DNA of 64,000 nucleotides from contig OY744604.1 in NCBI GenBank assembly GCA_963556255.1, positions 77,268,736 through 77,332,735 of the forward strand, written 5' to 3'. Below the pieces are notes generated by a model. It did no database searches. It worked only from the letters and a program-made list of their open reading frames with translations, and was not told the origin of the DNA. Source of the DNA: Allolobophora icterica. Lineage: Eukaryota > Annelida > Clitellata > Crassiclitellata > Lumbricidae. Positions 10,828 through 20,965 of this stretch are shown in pieces; the first letter of the stretch is position 1, and every line of letters starts with the position of its first letter. The position numbers were made by a program, and so were the translations under genes.

Positions 10828-11170
10828 CAGGGGCGGACTGGCCCACCGCGAAACCGTGAAATTTCCCGGTGGGCCCCTGCCCAATTAAATTCGTTAGACC
10901 ATGCTCATGATCGGATAAAATTGGGTGAAGATTCCCATCATGAAACACATGAAACAATGGGTGCTGGTTCACGTGTTGTTGAGTGCGCTGGAGCCTCACG
11001 CATCTGACACACGCATCCACTTTCTCCAGTCTGTACCTTGCTTATCAGTACTTTGTCTTTTTCACGTTTGTCCTAGGACGCAGGCCCGCCGAGAGGGGGC
11101 AGAGGCTGCAAATGCCCAAGGGTCCGCGATTTTCCGGGGCCCGGGCTGGTCCCGCAATCAACATTTCTCG
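10828..11170. mobile_element. hAT-like terminal fragments
   Basis: CAGGGGCGGACTGGCCCACC at 10,828 has the look of a hAT terminus, with the partly complementary GGTGGGCCCCTG following about 30 bases later. A second terminus-like CAGGCCCGCCGAGAGGGGGC starts near 11,082. No duplication was resolved, so this may be two degraded elements. Confidence 0.4.
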
Positions 11171-11716
11171 TAAAGCCTAATGATAGTTACGGACCCGTGA
11201 CTGCTCTGCCTATGGGTCCGGAATTTCTGTCGGTGGCATAGTGTGAACGGACCTTTAGTCAGCTTAAGGTCACCAAAACACCGCTTCGTGGCTCGTTCGG
11301 AAATGACAAACTACGCTGTGTCCCAATTGAACTGATACCCTTCTTATTTTGGCAATAAATGTGTCAATTCTAAAAAATAATTCTCTAAATGAAAATATTT
11401 ATCGAAATTAAGAGGGATAATTTAGCAATGTTGTCAGAAACTTTCACAAAATTCTATCAACAGGGTCCAAAGTTATGCACACTCAAAGTTGGACAAACAA
11501 AATTCGAACTTTCCTACATGTAAAAGTTAAGCAATAAACAATTTGTTATTACTGTTTTCTTCCAAACTGCATACCATACTTACTAAAAAATATAACGTCA
11601 TAATGTCTTCATTTCCATTTAAGCAGACGATAATGAAGGAAAATACCTTTCATTAAAAATAACTTGAGTTTGATTAAAATGTTAAGACAAGAAAAACATT
11701 AGGGAGCAAAACGGTT

Positions 11717-11990
11717 TTGAAGAAATTTGATATTCCTGAAGGACAGTGCTCCAGCTCACCGAGCCAGATAAACTGTGGATCTGCTGTCAGTAGAAACTCC
11801 ATATTTTTTTCACCCACTTTTGGCCCCCCAATAGCCCTGAACTCAATCCGCTCGACTACAAAAATATGGAGCATCCTTAAAGAACGTCTTTATCAAACCC
11901 ACATACGCGACGTTGACCATCTCAAACAGCGAGTTGTGGAGGAATTTCCATTTTGATCAAGGAATTGTTGATCGTGCACTCAATGAATAG
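11717..11990 (+). pseudogene. Tc1/mariner transposase, C-terminal remnant
   Basis: The frame contains KIWSILKERLYQTHIRDVDH followed by LKQRVVEEF, the conserved C-terminal region of Tc1/mariner transposases after the last catalytic acidic residue. Just upstream, the usual proline/asparagine-rich catalytic stretch is garbled by a frameshift, and the N-terminal DNA-binding part is missing. Not functional. Confidence 0.7.
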
Positions 11991-12004
11991 CGAGATCACC
12001 TTAG

Positions 12005-12083
12005 GTGATGATGATGATCACGATGATGATCATGATCATCATCATCATCATCATCATGATCATGATGATCACGATGATGATGA
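12005..12083. repeat. GAT/ATC palindromic microsatellite
   Basis: Alternating GATGATGAT and CATCATCAT runs form an imperfect palindrome inside the mariner element. Confidence 0.8.
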
Positions 12084-12791
12084 TATTCGTTTATTGTTTG
12101 TAAAGTGAACACATGCTGACAAACCGCAGCATGTAACAAAGTTAGAAAGACTTTTGAGAAGTAGCCTAGATAATGTTGAGTATAGTATTAGTGTTCGGGA
12201 AATAAAGTTGTCTTTAACTGGAAGACAGTACTGGTGATTCTGGGGACACAATGAATATACAGTTTTATGGATTGGTTGTAAAAGAGGCCAAAGGACGTCA
12301 TCTTGATTGATGCAATTAATCGGCAATCAGCAGAATTCGCAAGGTCAGCTATAGTCAGTTGTTCGTTGAAAAACCTCATTCTCCGCAACCTCCTGATAAA
12401 ACGTTCTAATCTTAAGCGATCTGATGATGAGCATGTATTGAGCATGTAAGCCTAATTTATGTAATGGCGGGTATTTTGAACATCAACTTTAAAGAACAAT
12501 ATTGAACTCAATTTAATTTTAAATATTGATTTCTTCGTGGTTTTGTAGAATTGTAAAGTTTTATAATAAAAAAGAAATGAAGTTTTACATGTAACATTTT
12601 GGAAAGTTCGAATTTTTTTGTCCAACTTTGAATATGCATAACTTTGGATCCCTTTTATAGAATTTGATGATATTTCGGAAAATATTGATAATTTATCCCT
12701 CTTTCAATTTATAAAATTTTATTAAATTAGTTTTAGAATTGACAGATTTATTGCAAAAACAAAGAGTATCAGTTCAATTGGGGTCACAGTT

Positions 12792-13369
12792 TAGAGACGT
12801 CTATGCTGATGTGTTCCGAAAAAGATGTTCTTGATTCCATCACTATAGATGATCTGATCCACGTCATGGCCAAAGATTCACAAGTCTTTGCTAAGATGCT
12901 GCTGCTATGGAATCATTTTATGATTTGCTGCATAGACTCTCTACCGAGCAACGAATCGTTGAACACTATTCAGTGCAGTTCAACGGTTCACACACGTAAC
13001 AGTTGAGTACTTGTTTTCGTAACATAAGTAACAGTGTCACTGTGATACAACCAACGTACGCCCCACTCACCCACGCGAGTGCGGGCCCTTCGAGGAACTC
13101 TTTCCCAGTAGAAATTCTCAGCCCAGTCCGCCCCTGTCATCAGCCCATCAATTTTAGTTTCGTTGTTGATATCAACGCACCCGAAGGTTCTCACACTTCT
13201 GGTTCTGTGCCTTCCTTAGAATTCTTTAGAAAATGACCGTGAAAAGAACCTTTCTCGATACCGAACTGAAAGCCCTCGCTTGTCACAACCGAACCTAATG
13301 GACGCCTGCCCGACGGGCAATCATACTCGGATCTTCCCTTTAGCCTACATCTCTGGCGAACCCCTCTGT
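12792..13369. other. No gene seen
   Basis: Mixed-composition spacer, GC-richer after 13,050. No coding or repeat family was recognised apart from general similarity to LINE-flanking sequence. Confidence 0.4.
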
Positions 13370-13475
13370 CATGACGTGCGTTCTTGAATAAGCTGGTGTC
13401 CGGCGCTTAGGTTAAGAGTAGCGCTTTAGAAATTCGGAGTTTACTTGTACGATTACGATACGATTACAATAGCAG
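13370..13475 (+). mobile_element. 3'-end fragment of the CR1/L2-like LINE/SINE family
   Basis: Contains the recurring tail CTTGAATAAGCTGGTG, then GTAGCGCTTTAGAAATT, then a run of ACGATT units. The same tail closes the LINE at 45,686-48,335 and fragments at 18,126-18,640, 20,870-20,965 and 44,150-44,215. Confidence 0.7.
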
Positions 13476-13757
13476 AATTAGGGCTCCCCGAACCAAATTC
13501 TAGATACCCCTCCGCCCAGTGCGGGGATCGTACGGGTAAATGAAATCACAATTTTCGGAGTCACTCTTTCGGAAAGAATTGGGTTCTCCTCGCACATTAA
13601 CAACATCTGTTGTAAAGTTAAACAATCCTTTTTTGCTCTGCGAGTCCTGGTTTCGCATGGATTAACTGGTAGCCGCCTCCATGATGTTGTACGTTCCACC
13701 ACAGTGGCACGAATGTTGTACTCATCTCCAGTCTGGTGAGAATTTTCTAATGGTGCT

Positions 13758-14158
13758 TTGATACGTAAACTTAAGCGACAAGGGTATCTGCCAACTAGTA
13801 ATCCTACATTTGACTTGTGTTCTAAGGCGGACGATGCTGTCTTTGCTGCAATCCTTCGGGGCCCAGGGCATGTCCTCCATGATTTACTTCCTGCGATACG
13901 ATCTTCCGGGTACTCTCTTCGACCTCGCTGGCATAATCGTGAGATACCGCGATGTGATACTTTGACAGGGAAGGGCTACATTGCCAGATTACTGCATAAA
14001 TGATAAGAAAACACTTGCTTTCTTATTTACTTATTTTATCATTTTTATTTCGATTTATTATTACTTCAATGTTTTACAATCAATGCTTCTAGCTTCTGTC
14101 CTATTGTGCGTTTGCTAACGGTATAATAAAGAATATACTTACTTACTTACTTACTTAC
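13758..14158 (+). pseudogene. LINE fragment: C-terminal protein end plus 3' tail
   Basis: The 81-codon frame contains RQGYLPTSNPTFDLCSKADD, then HVLHDLLP, SGYSLRPRWHNREIP and a closing YIARLLHK. I recognise this as a C-terminal segment commonly following reverse transcriptases of marine-invertebrate LINEs (inference from memory). It is followed by an untranslated region ending in ACTT repeats at about 14,138-14,158, typical of a LINE 3' end. Strongly 5' truncated. Confidence 0.6.
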
Positions 14159-14499
14159 GTGATTGCTGGTCCTGCATTGTCAAAACTGGCATAATTACAT
14201 GCATGCAGATGACACAGTTAAGCTCATATAGGGCGTTTACTCATGTTAGATGGATCATCGTGACTTCCAACGTTGACAATATTAAAATCTGAATATTTCG
14301 TTCAAACCGCATAATAATGCTTTACTATAACGTAAATCAATCTTACTTTTAATCTGAACTGACAGAGGACAGTTTGACCCACAACCGTCATATTACGGTG
14401 TGAAGCCAGTTGTCAGTAAATTTGAATAGGTCTATGCATAGCATAGTAAACATTATAAACTGGAAACAGAATATGATAAAATTAAAACAAGGACATGAA

Positions 14500-14573
14500 T
14501 GCTTCCTCCTAGAGAAATACTTCCTATTAGATAAATACTTCCTGCTAGATAAATACTTCCTACTAGATAAATA
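14500..14573. repeat. 18-bp tandem repeat (CTTCCTNNTAGATAAATA)
   Basis: Four imperfect copies; the array continues at 15,951-15,985 on the other side of the inserted element, giving an exact empty-site reconstruction. Confidence 0.85.
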
Positions 14574-15950
14574 GGGTAAGGTGGGGCAAGAAGCCCCCCT
14601 TAAGCCAAAAATTGACTTTTCAGCAAATGGTTTAGCGTTGAACAAAATTTTCCACTGGTTAACATACTTCATTAATAGTACTAAAAGCTGTATTTGTTTG
14701 GTGGCATCAAAGTATCATAGTTTAGGAAATATTTAACATTTTAACAAGTTTACCAGAGGAAGCCTTTTGCCCCTCGTCTGGGGCAAAAGGCCTCCATGGG
14801 GGCCTTTTGCCCCATTTGCATTACAAATATTGAAACCACTGTAGCATCAACAGCATAACATCGCAGTAGCATTTCAGACACTTTTTTATGTAACACCTAA
14901 CTCAATCCCACGTGCTTGGTCCTGGGTAGACCAACACAGTGAAGATCTGCCGTTTTACAAGATCAGCATTACCACCTAGTGGCAGCTTAAAAATGGTGTT
15001 AAAGTTCAAGAATGTAAAGTTCTAAAAAATTGATTCCTCGGCTGTGACTGTTGCCAAATGGTTAACACAAGCCAAGCAGTAACATATTCTTCATCACAGT
15101 CGGATTCTTCATAATTTCTTATGGTATTTTGCCTTCATTGTGCCTTTTTCAGTCGGTTGTTTTCTGCCTTTTCTGCGACAAGTTTTTTCTTTCTGTAGGT
15201 CGGTTCATGAGAATGTGAGTCGATACTGTAAACTCCTCCTTACACTTTTATTCTTTCGACTGGCTTTCTATACCTCGTTTAAAAGCAATAATGCGATTGA
15301 CAGCATGTTCTTTATCCAGGCCACATCTTTCTTAGCCTCTAGTGTTTGTTCGGTGTTCCTGCAAGGTGGTTGATGATTGAGCTTTCCTTTTCCTTGTTCT
15401 TGCTTGTTTAATTATTGGTTGCGGTGAAATTTCTTATGACGCTTATACTGGCGAACCATTCCTACAACACAAGCAGGAAAATGCTACTACACAAATAGGC
15501 TTTCGTAGTTAGTTGCAGTAAGATTCGGGGCAAAAAGCCTTCGGGGGCTTTTTGCCCCGTCACAAAGTGGGCCTTTTGCCCCGAGTCACCGTAGACATGA
15601 TGGTACATGAATATTCATAAAACACCATAATATCGATTGGTTATCCATATTTCAGATGAAAAGCAGAGTATTTTTACTATTAATGAGCAAGTAGTACAAC
15701 ATATTATAAATAATCTCATCACCTCAAAATATGAAAGTGTACACTGCGAATTTTATAGCGAAACGACCAAAAACTTACTTTTGTTTGTGAAACTGTCAAA
15801 CCGATGACTTTTGCGATGATTTTACACCAAATCATTCGATAGAGGATGCTCTTCACGTTTCCACCAGTGCTGGTCCAAAAATTACCACAGATTACAAGTA
15901 ATCACTAGGGGGCCTTTTACCTCGAGGGGGCCTTTTGCCCCACCTCACCC
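14574..15950. mobile_element. Non-autonomous DNA transposon, TA target, GGGGCAAAAGGCC-rich
   Basis: 1,377 bp interrupting the 18-bp tandem repeat with a TA duplication (14,572-14,573 and 15,951-15,952). The ends are inverted: GGGTAAGGTGGGGCAAGAAG and, from the right, GGGTGAGGTGGGGCAAAAGG. Variants of GGGGCAAAAGGCC and its complement recur near both ends (about 14,760-14,815 and 15,525-15,590), like subterminal binding sites. No transposase frame was recognised and the superfamily is unclear. Confidence 0.8.
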
Positions 15951-16525
15951 TACTTCCTGCTAGATAAATACTTCCTACTAGATAAAACTATCGATGGAAT
16001 ACGAAGCATTTCACCAGTCGTAACAAAGCTACTTGTAGCAGCTTTGAAACTATAAGAAAAGTCATCGGCAAAGACAAACTGAGCAAAACACGTATTCGTA
16101 TACATATAGACCACAAGGTAAGGGATACAACTATTCCTTAGAGTTAGGGTAAACACTTGCCCTTGAGAAACTCGGAGGTTCATCTCCTTGTTCGGGTTTT
16201 GCCACAGGCAACGAAGCTACTGAACCTGAAGTTTAAAAATATATAAAAGGATTTATTGTTTATGTAAAATAAAAATAAACGCTTTCTATTTGAAGGATTA
16301 AAAGATGTTGACGCCCAAATGTAGGTTTCTAACGTCCTTCCGGTTTCATCCCAGACATGAGATGCTGATGTAAAACAAACAACAACACATGGAAGCCCAG
16401 CTGATCCTTATTCCATATAGGTATTACTAAGCATTAGAAAATGGTATTAAAACTCAGAAGACGCTTAAAGTACAACAGCTTGAAATAGGTCGTAATGTTT
16501 GTGTACGCCATTATTAAAGTATACG

Positions 16526-16528
<3 letters not shown>

Positions 16529-16600
<72 letters not shown>
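16529..16600. repeat. (TA)n microsatellite
   Basis: About 35 TA units, flanked on both sides by GCGATATA/TATATCGC, so the whole is a perfect palindrome that could extrude a hairpin. Confidence 0.9.
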
Positions 16601-16601
<1 letters not shown>

Positions 16602-16921
16602 CGTAGGTGATTGATCTGTTTTTGCCTTAGTCGGAAAAGCAGACTGCTTATCGAAAAAGCGTGCTCCAGAAAATAAATACTACAGGAGAACTGTGTAGGC
16701 CTATGTCCACAATTAAGAAACGCATAACGCTTCCCCAATCGTTATGCGCTATATAAATGTGTGCAGACGGTGGACGTGCATCTAGAACTACGTGAACTAG
16801 GGTCGTAGATATAATGATCTTGTAGTTTTTAGTTTCTGTTTAACAAAGACGACTAACGTCTCCTCCGTTATTCAGGCCACGCGAATACGGATCTGACTGT
16901 CATGAACAACAGATAATTAGA

Positions 16922-16981
16922 TAATATAGATAGACAGATAGAAACACACAGAGAGAGACATACATTTATATGTACAGACAC

Positions 16982-17036
<55 letters not shown>

Positions 17037-17050
17037 TAGATAGATAGATA
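16922..17050. repeat. (GACA)n/(GATA)n microsatellite
   Basis: Degenerate start, then a clean GACA run and finally GATA units. Confidence 0.9.
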
Positions 17051-17825
17051 GCAGGTGTAATTGTGCTTCAGTTATCACCCACTGACCTGGGTACAATTGC
17101 AGATAATTGGCGCCCTGCCAAACTTGCACATAAGAGTTGCCTTCGTCTGCGTCAGTCGCCTGTGGCCTTACGCCTTCGTCAACGCCTGGAAGCAACAGGG
17201 AATGGATTAGCAATGACCGTTATAACGCCAAATACAATGGCAATCTGAGTCGATAACTCGAGAGGCGAATTCAGGTGGGTAGCGTTCATCTGAACTTAGG
17301 AGCATCAGCTGGAGAGGCCATAAGTGAATCAGAAAGAGATGAGCAAATGATACGTGAATTGCAAATGTAAGTGCCTATTTATATAGCGCTCCTTCCAGAA
17401 AACTCGTCAGAGGCTCTCCCGCCTGACTATATAAGACCACGACCGAACAGAATGGTCTACAGCCGATTGTAAAACAGAAACATGGAAAGTAGAAGAAGCT
17501 CTTGTAACAGATTGGATGGAAACCAACCACTGCAAAGTTACCATGCTTCGTTGTTGCAGATGAGTGAACTTTGAGTGAAGATTAAAGTTAGTATGCTAGT
17601 GTGAAATGTGGATGCTGAGAAATACTTCTGTACTGGTGCTGAGTTGGAAAGCTAGCTATCAAACTTACAGGTACATACATATTTAGTTTTGAAACCTTTG
17701 TGGGTCTTCTGCAGCAGTTAAAGTTTTACCAGGCAACCCTTAAGGATAAATCTTCGTAAACCTTTTAACGCGAGCAGAATTTCAAGAAAACTCCATATCG
17801 TTGATTTCTCAATGGTATTGCAACG

Positions 17826-17962
17826 TCAGTTGCGATGGGGATCATTTATAGCAGGGTCATTCATTATTACTGAGATGATTAAAGTACCATTTGGTGTTAC
17901 GTTTGCGTTCGTGTCAGCTCGATCGTGTCCAATAGTTGAATCAAGGCACTTCGATATGCAAC
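17826..17962 (-). CDS. Receptor gene B, predicted short cytoplasmic-tail exon
   Basis: The acceptor ATATTGCAG precedes 17,962. The phase-1 end of the B TM exon reads directly into a 45-codon frame (starting GCISKCLDS, ending NDPHRN) that stops at TGA 17,828-17,826. The tail is short, rich in Ser/Thr/Asn/Asp and has no tyrosine, so it cannot carry the phosphotyrosine motifs of genes A and C. Support is limited to a plausible acceptor, correct phase and an open frame; there is no paralog in this window. The true tail could instead be an unrecognised exon elsewhere between 6 and 17.8 kb, or B could end inside its intron. Confidence 0.4.
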
Positions 17963-18125
17963 CTGCAATATATTTACACAGTTCACAATTAATACTTTTT
18001 CAATGATTCCGTAAATTAAGAAAACTGGTTATCTTGTTACGAATCTGTAGGACTGTATACGTTTCAGATTCAAAGAATGTTATTTAGATTTAACACACAA
18101 ACACAACCTTATATCAAATTATAAA

Positions 18126-18640
18126 GTTTTCGCGAAATCTTCACCATCCAGGCACCCCGCTCTACCGATCATCCTCCGATCTCAGTCCATTTCGTCCTCA
18201 GTCACTACTCGCCTAATATTCTCCAACCGACCCATTTCCCACCTGGAATCTGGAAAGAACTTTCCTCTAAATCCCGCATATTCTCAGTTTCTCCACCAAT
18301 ACCGCCACTCACTCACCTTCGTCTGCCTCGGGCTTCTCTACTCATCACCCCACAGGCTTTCCTCTCCAAACTGAAGTCTCACCTTTCCAAGAATGTCTAC
18401 CTTGATCCATCTGATCCTCTGCCTATCAAGCTTTCTCGTCCTCATCGAAACCTCTGTAACAGCTGCTCTGCCTCCTCTTTCTGGTCTCTCTGGCGACCGG
18501 ACTCGGACCTCCACTGTACATTTATTTATGGACAGTCCACTGATACGATGCAGCGCTCCTGAATAAGCTAGTGCCCTGCGCTTAGCTTCATAGTAGCGCT
18601 TTAGAAATTTGTAGTTTACGGGGTTTGATTACGATGCTTT
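18126..18640 (+). mobile_element. 5'-truncated CR1/L2-like LINE (3' end)
   Basis: Closely similar to 47,710-48,335, the end of the longer LINE in gene C, including the pyrimidine-rich CTCACCTTTCCAAGAATG region and the closing GAATAAGCTAGTGCCCTG tail with GATTACGAT. It lies in the gene B intron between TM and tail exons. Confidence 0.75.
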
Positions 18641-18830
18641 TGCTTCTACATGTAGTTGGAGTGAAATTACTCAAAATAATTCAAGAAGCCTTATACGAGT
18701 CTGATATAAACTGTTTTGCACTTCTGAAATTCCTGGACTACTCGAAAAAAAACTGTTTTGCAAATTCTCGTTAATGATGCAGGTTTAACCCAACATCAGA
18801 AGTAAAATTAGAGTTCTTATTGATGCAATG

Positions 18831-19450
18831 TTCCGCGCAGCAACGTGCGACCGTACGTTACTTACCGGAATAACGTACGCGTAGGCCTACTGTAGGTACG
18901 GTTTCAAAAAAATAACGTAGGCGTTCCGTACGCGTACGTTAAAATGCCACAAGTTTATCTGATTTTTCACAAAGAACCTCAATATACATGTAACTATAGT
19001 CTTATAACGTATGCGTACCGTACGCGTACGTTCAAAATGATCAGTTTAGCTCTACTGCAACAGTATTAGCCTCCCCGCACACATGCCTAAATATTAATTT
19101 TACGAACGGTACCGAAATTTAGTATTACCAATAAAATGACCACTGGCACTGACCATCCTATAAAGTGTGCCGTAAAATTTTAATAACCTTCATATTATAC
19201 CTTAGACAGAATATTAGCAATTTGGAATTTAAAAGTTTAAAAGTAGAGATCATTGAAGAGCTGTAATGGTTAAAACTGTTTACGCCGTGAGTCACCAACT
19301 ATTATTGACATTTCTTGTGCATAATGTTATGTATTTATTTTCGTCATGAACTGATGTCAACGTACGCTAACGTACGCGTACTGTACGTACGTTACAGAAC
19401 AAAATAACATACGTTCCATACGTACGGTCGCATCTTGCCGCGCAAGCATC
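18831..19450. mobile_element. CGTACG-rich inverted-repeat element
   Basis: About 620 bp. The ends are complementary (GCGCAGCAACGTGCGACCG against GCGCGGCAAGATGCGACCG from the right). The interior repeats the palindromes CGTACG and ACGCGT many times (CGTACGCGTACGTTAAAATG-type units). Non-coding, and unlike its AT-rich surroundings in CpG content. No target duplication was resolved. Confidence 0.6.
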
Positions 19451-19610
19451 TACGCGTCAGTTCGGGATAATGTCCTTTCTGGATAAGATCACCTGCTGCT
19501 CCTTTGCCTCAGCCCCACTTCCCTCCCTCTCATCATTTTCTAATACTTCTCTCATGCCGTTCTCCTGCCCTTCCTTCCTTGTGTGAGGACTCGCAATATT
19601 TCATGCTTAC

Positions 19611-19784
19611 CTTCGTTAGTTTTCTTGCATGTGATGCACACTATAATAGCCAACAGGATGCAAAGAATAATCATGGAAATCAGAATAGGTTTTAAACCAT
19701 CAACGTTAGACGTATTAATTTGTGTAGTAGGAGAGCTGTCTTTGTCAGTTGAGATCGGCTGTGTAGAATGTGACTCAGTTGTTA
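19611..19784 (-). CDS. Receptor gene B, stalk and transmembrane exon
   Basis: The acceptor GCTTTTCAG precedes 19,784 and the donor GTAAGC follows 19,611; phase 1 at both ends. The 57-codon frame gives a Ser/Thr-rich stalk (TTESHSTQPISTDKDSS), a hydrophobic helix (PILISMIILCILLAIIVCIT) and a CKK stop-transfer. Layout matches the gene C TM exon but the sequences differ greatly, so the two are not recent copies. It joins in frame to the Ig2 exon at 22,784. Confidence 0.7.
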
Positions 19785-20219
19785 CTGAAAAGCAGAATAA
19801 TGCACGTTGATATTAACCTCTTACCATTACACGGATAAACAGGCTTTATTTTCTAAAAGAAAGTAAAAAATACGCGATTCACACGCCAATCTCTTAGAAT
19901 AGCAACACTGCAACAGTGCATATTTGAAAACGACGACACAATTATTTATCTAAGCTTGCTATTTTTGGCTTCATGCTAAATTATGCTAAATTATGCTCAA
20001 TTTTATCACGTGTAATGACGGTGACTTTATGTAACCGTGTTTTCGCCGCTCGTCATGTTGTCATAAAGTTCGCCTCAAAGCGGAAAGCCTTCGATAATTG
20101 TTTTGTATTCGGATTGTTACTATGATCAGTTTGACCTTTCAAAATTATTTACACGAATTTGCTGTGTATTTATGTTTCCCAGGCATTGTTTTCTGCTCGT
20201 ATCTTAAGTTCTTTTGACC

Positions 20220-20440
20220 TTGAATTTCTTCCGGTTCTCGTCCTCAGTTAGGTTCGTTAGGTTGCCTCTCCTCCCGATACTGAATCTCCCCCTTGATTCT
20301 GTTGTATCCTTCCTCTATCATGCAGTCCAACACCATCTGTCTTGGTCTTCCCTTTGTCCTCTTCCCCTCCAGTTGATTTACTCCATTCTTCTCCAAATCC
20401 ACATTTCAAACGCCTCCGTCCTCTTCCTTGAATAGTCCAT
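20220..20440 (-). pseudogene. RTE-type LINE C-terminal fragment
   Basis: On the minus strand the frame reads EAFEMWIWRRME, then after a stop/frameshift GKRTKGRPRQMVLDCMIEEG. Both are hallmarks of the extreme C-terminus of LINE polyproteins of the RTE-like type. Short, broken and lacking RT. Confidence 0.6.
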
Positions 20441-20454
20441 CTCTAACAAAGGCG

Positions 20455-20965
20455 ATGACAGGTTCTAGATGGATGATCACGACTCACATCGGAATATCAA
20501 TCTAAGCCGCCGAAAGGCTTGAAATGACACTGGCCATCTACAAGAACCGTTTATTGCTTTCGATAATTGATCGACCTGAAGACTCGGGTTATATCCGTAC
20601 GCTGCGCAGTATGCTACCTATGACGGACCGTTGGATGGTGGGGTTATTGTGTGCCGTGGACATCATCGCTTGACATCGTTCTACGTCTTAGACCTTATTC
20701 GGTCCATGGACTCTGAACACGGTGTCATATCTGTCAAATCGAGATGGGATTCCTTTGGCTGGGCTCAACGTGTGTGCAGGAGCGTGCTACTCGTGAGTTT
20801 TCTAATTATATGAACATTGCCTGATGAACACTGCCAAATGGAATTGCACCTCCACTTGATAATTCTGCGCAACCCATCTGACACGACGCAGCGCTCGTGA
20901 ATAAGCTTGTGCCCTGTGCTTAGCTTTCAAGTAGCGCTTCAGAAATTTCGAGATAACGATTATTA
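20455..20965 (+). mobile_element. SINE with CR1/L2-like 3' tail (gene B copy)
   Basis: Starts near GATGATCACGACTCAC and ends with the LINE-family tail GAATAAGCTTGTGCCC plus GCGCTTCAGAAATTTCGAG. The related copy in gene C (45,256 onward) shares the start, the inside (AATGACACTG, GTGTGTGCA) and the end. The sequence to its right is colinear with gene C, that to its left is not. Confidence 0.7.

Larger units (their letters stand above)
11314..12791 (+). mobile_element. Tc1/mariner-like transposon with long inverted repeats
   Basis: About 11,314-11,540 is inverted at about 12,590-12,791. The outer ends read CTGTGTCCCAATTGAACTGA and, from the other side, CTGTGACCCCAATTGAACTG. TA dinucleotides flank both ends (11,312-11,313 and 12,792-12,793). 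A transposase remnant and a GATCAT microsatellite lie inside. Confidence 0.75.
15986..17825. other. Downstream flank of gene B: microsatellites, no gene
   Basis: No coding evidence. It contains the TA and GACA microsatellites annotated separately and a SINE 3'-end-like fragment in reverse near 17,370-17,420. Confidence 0.5.
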
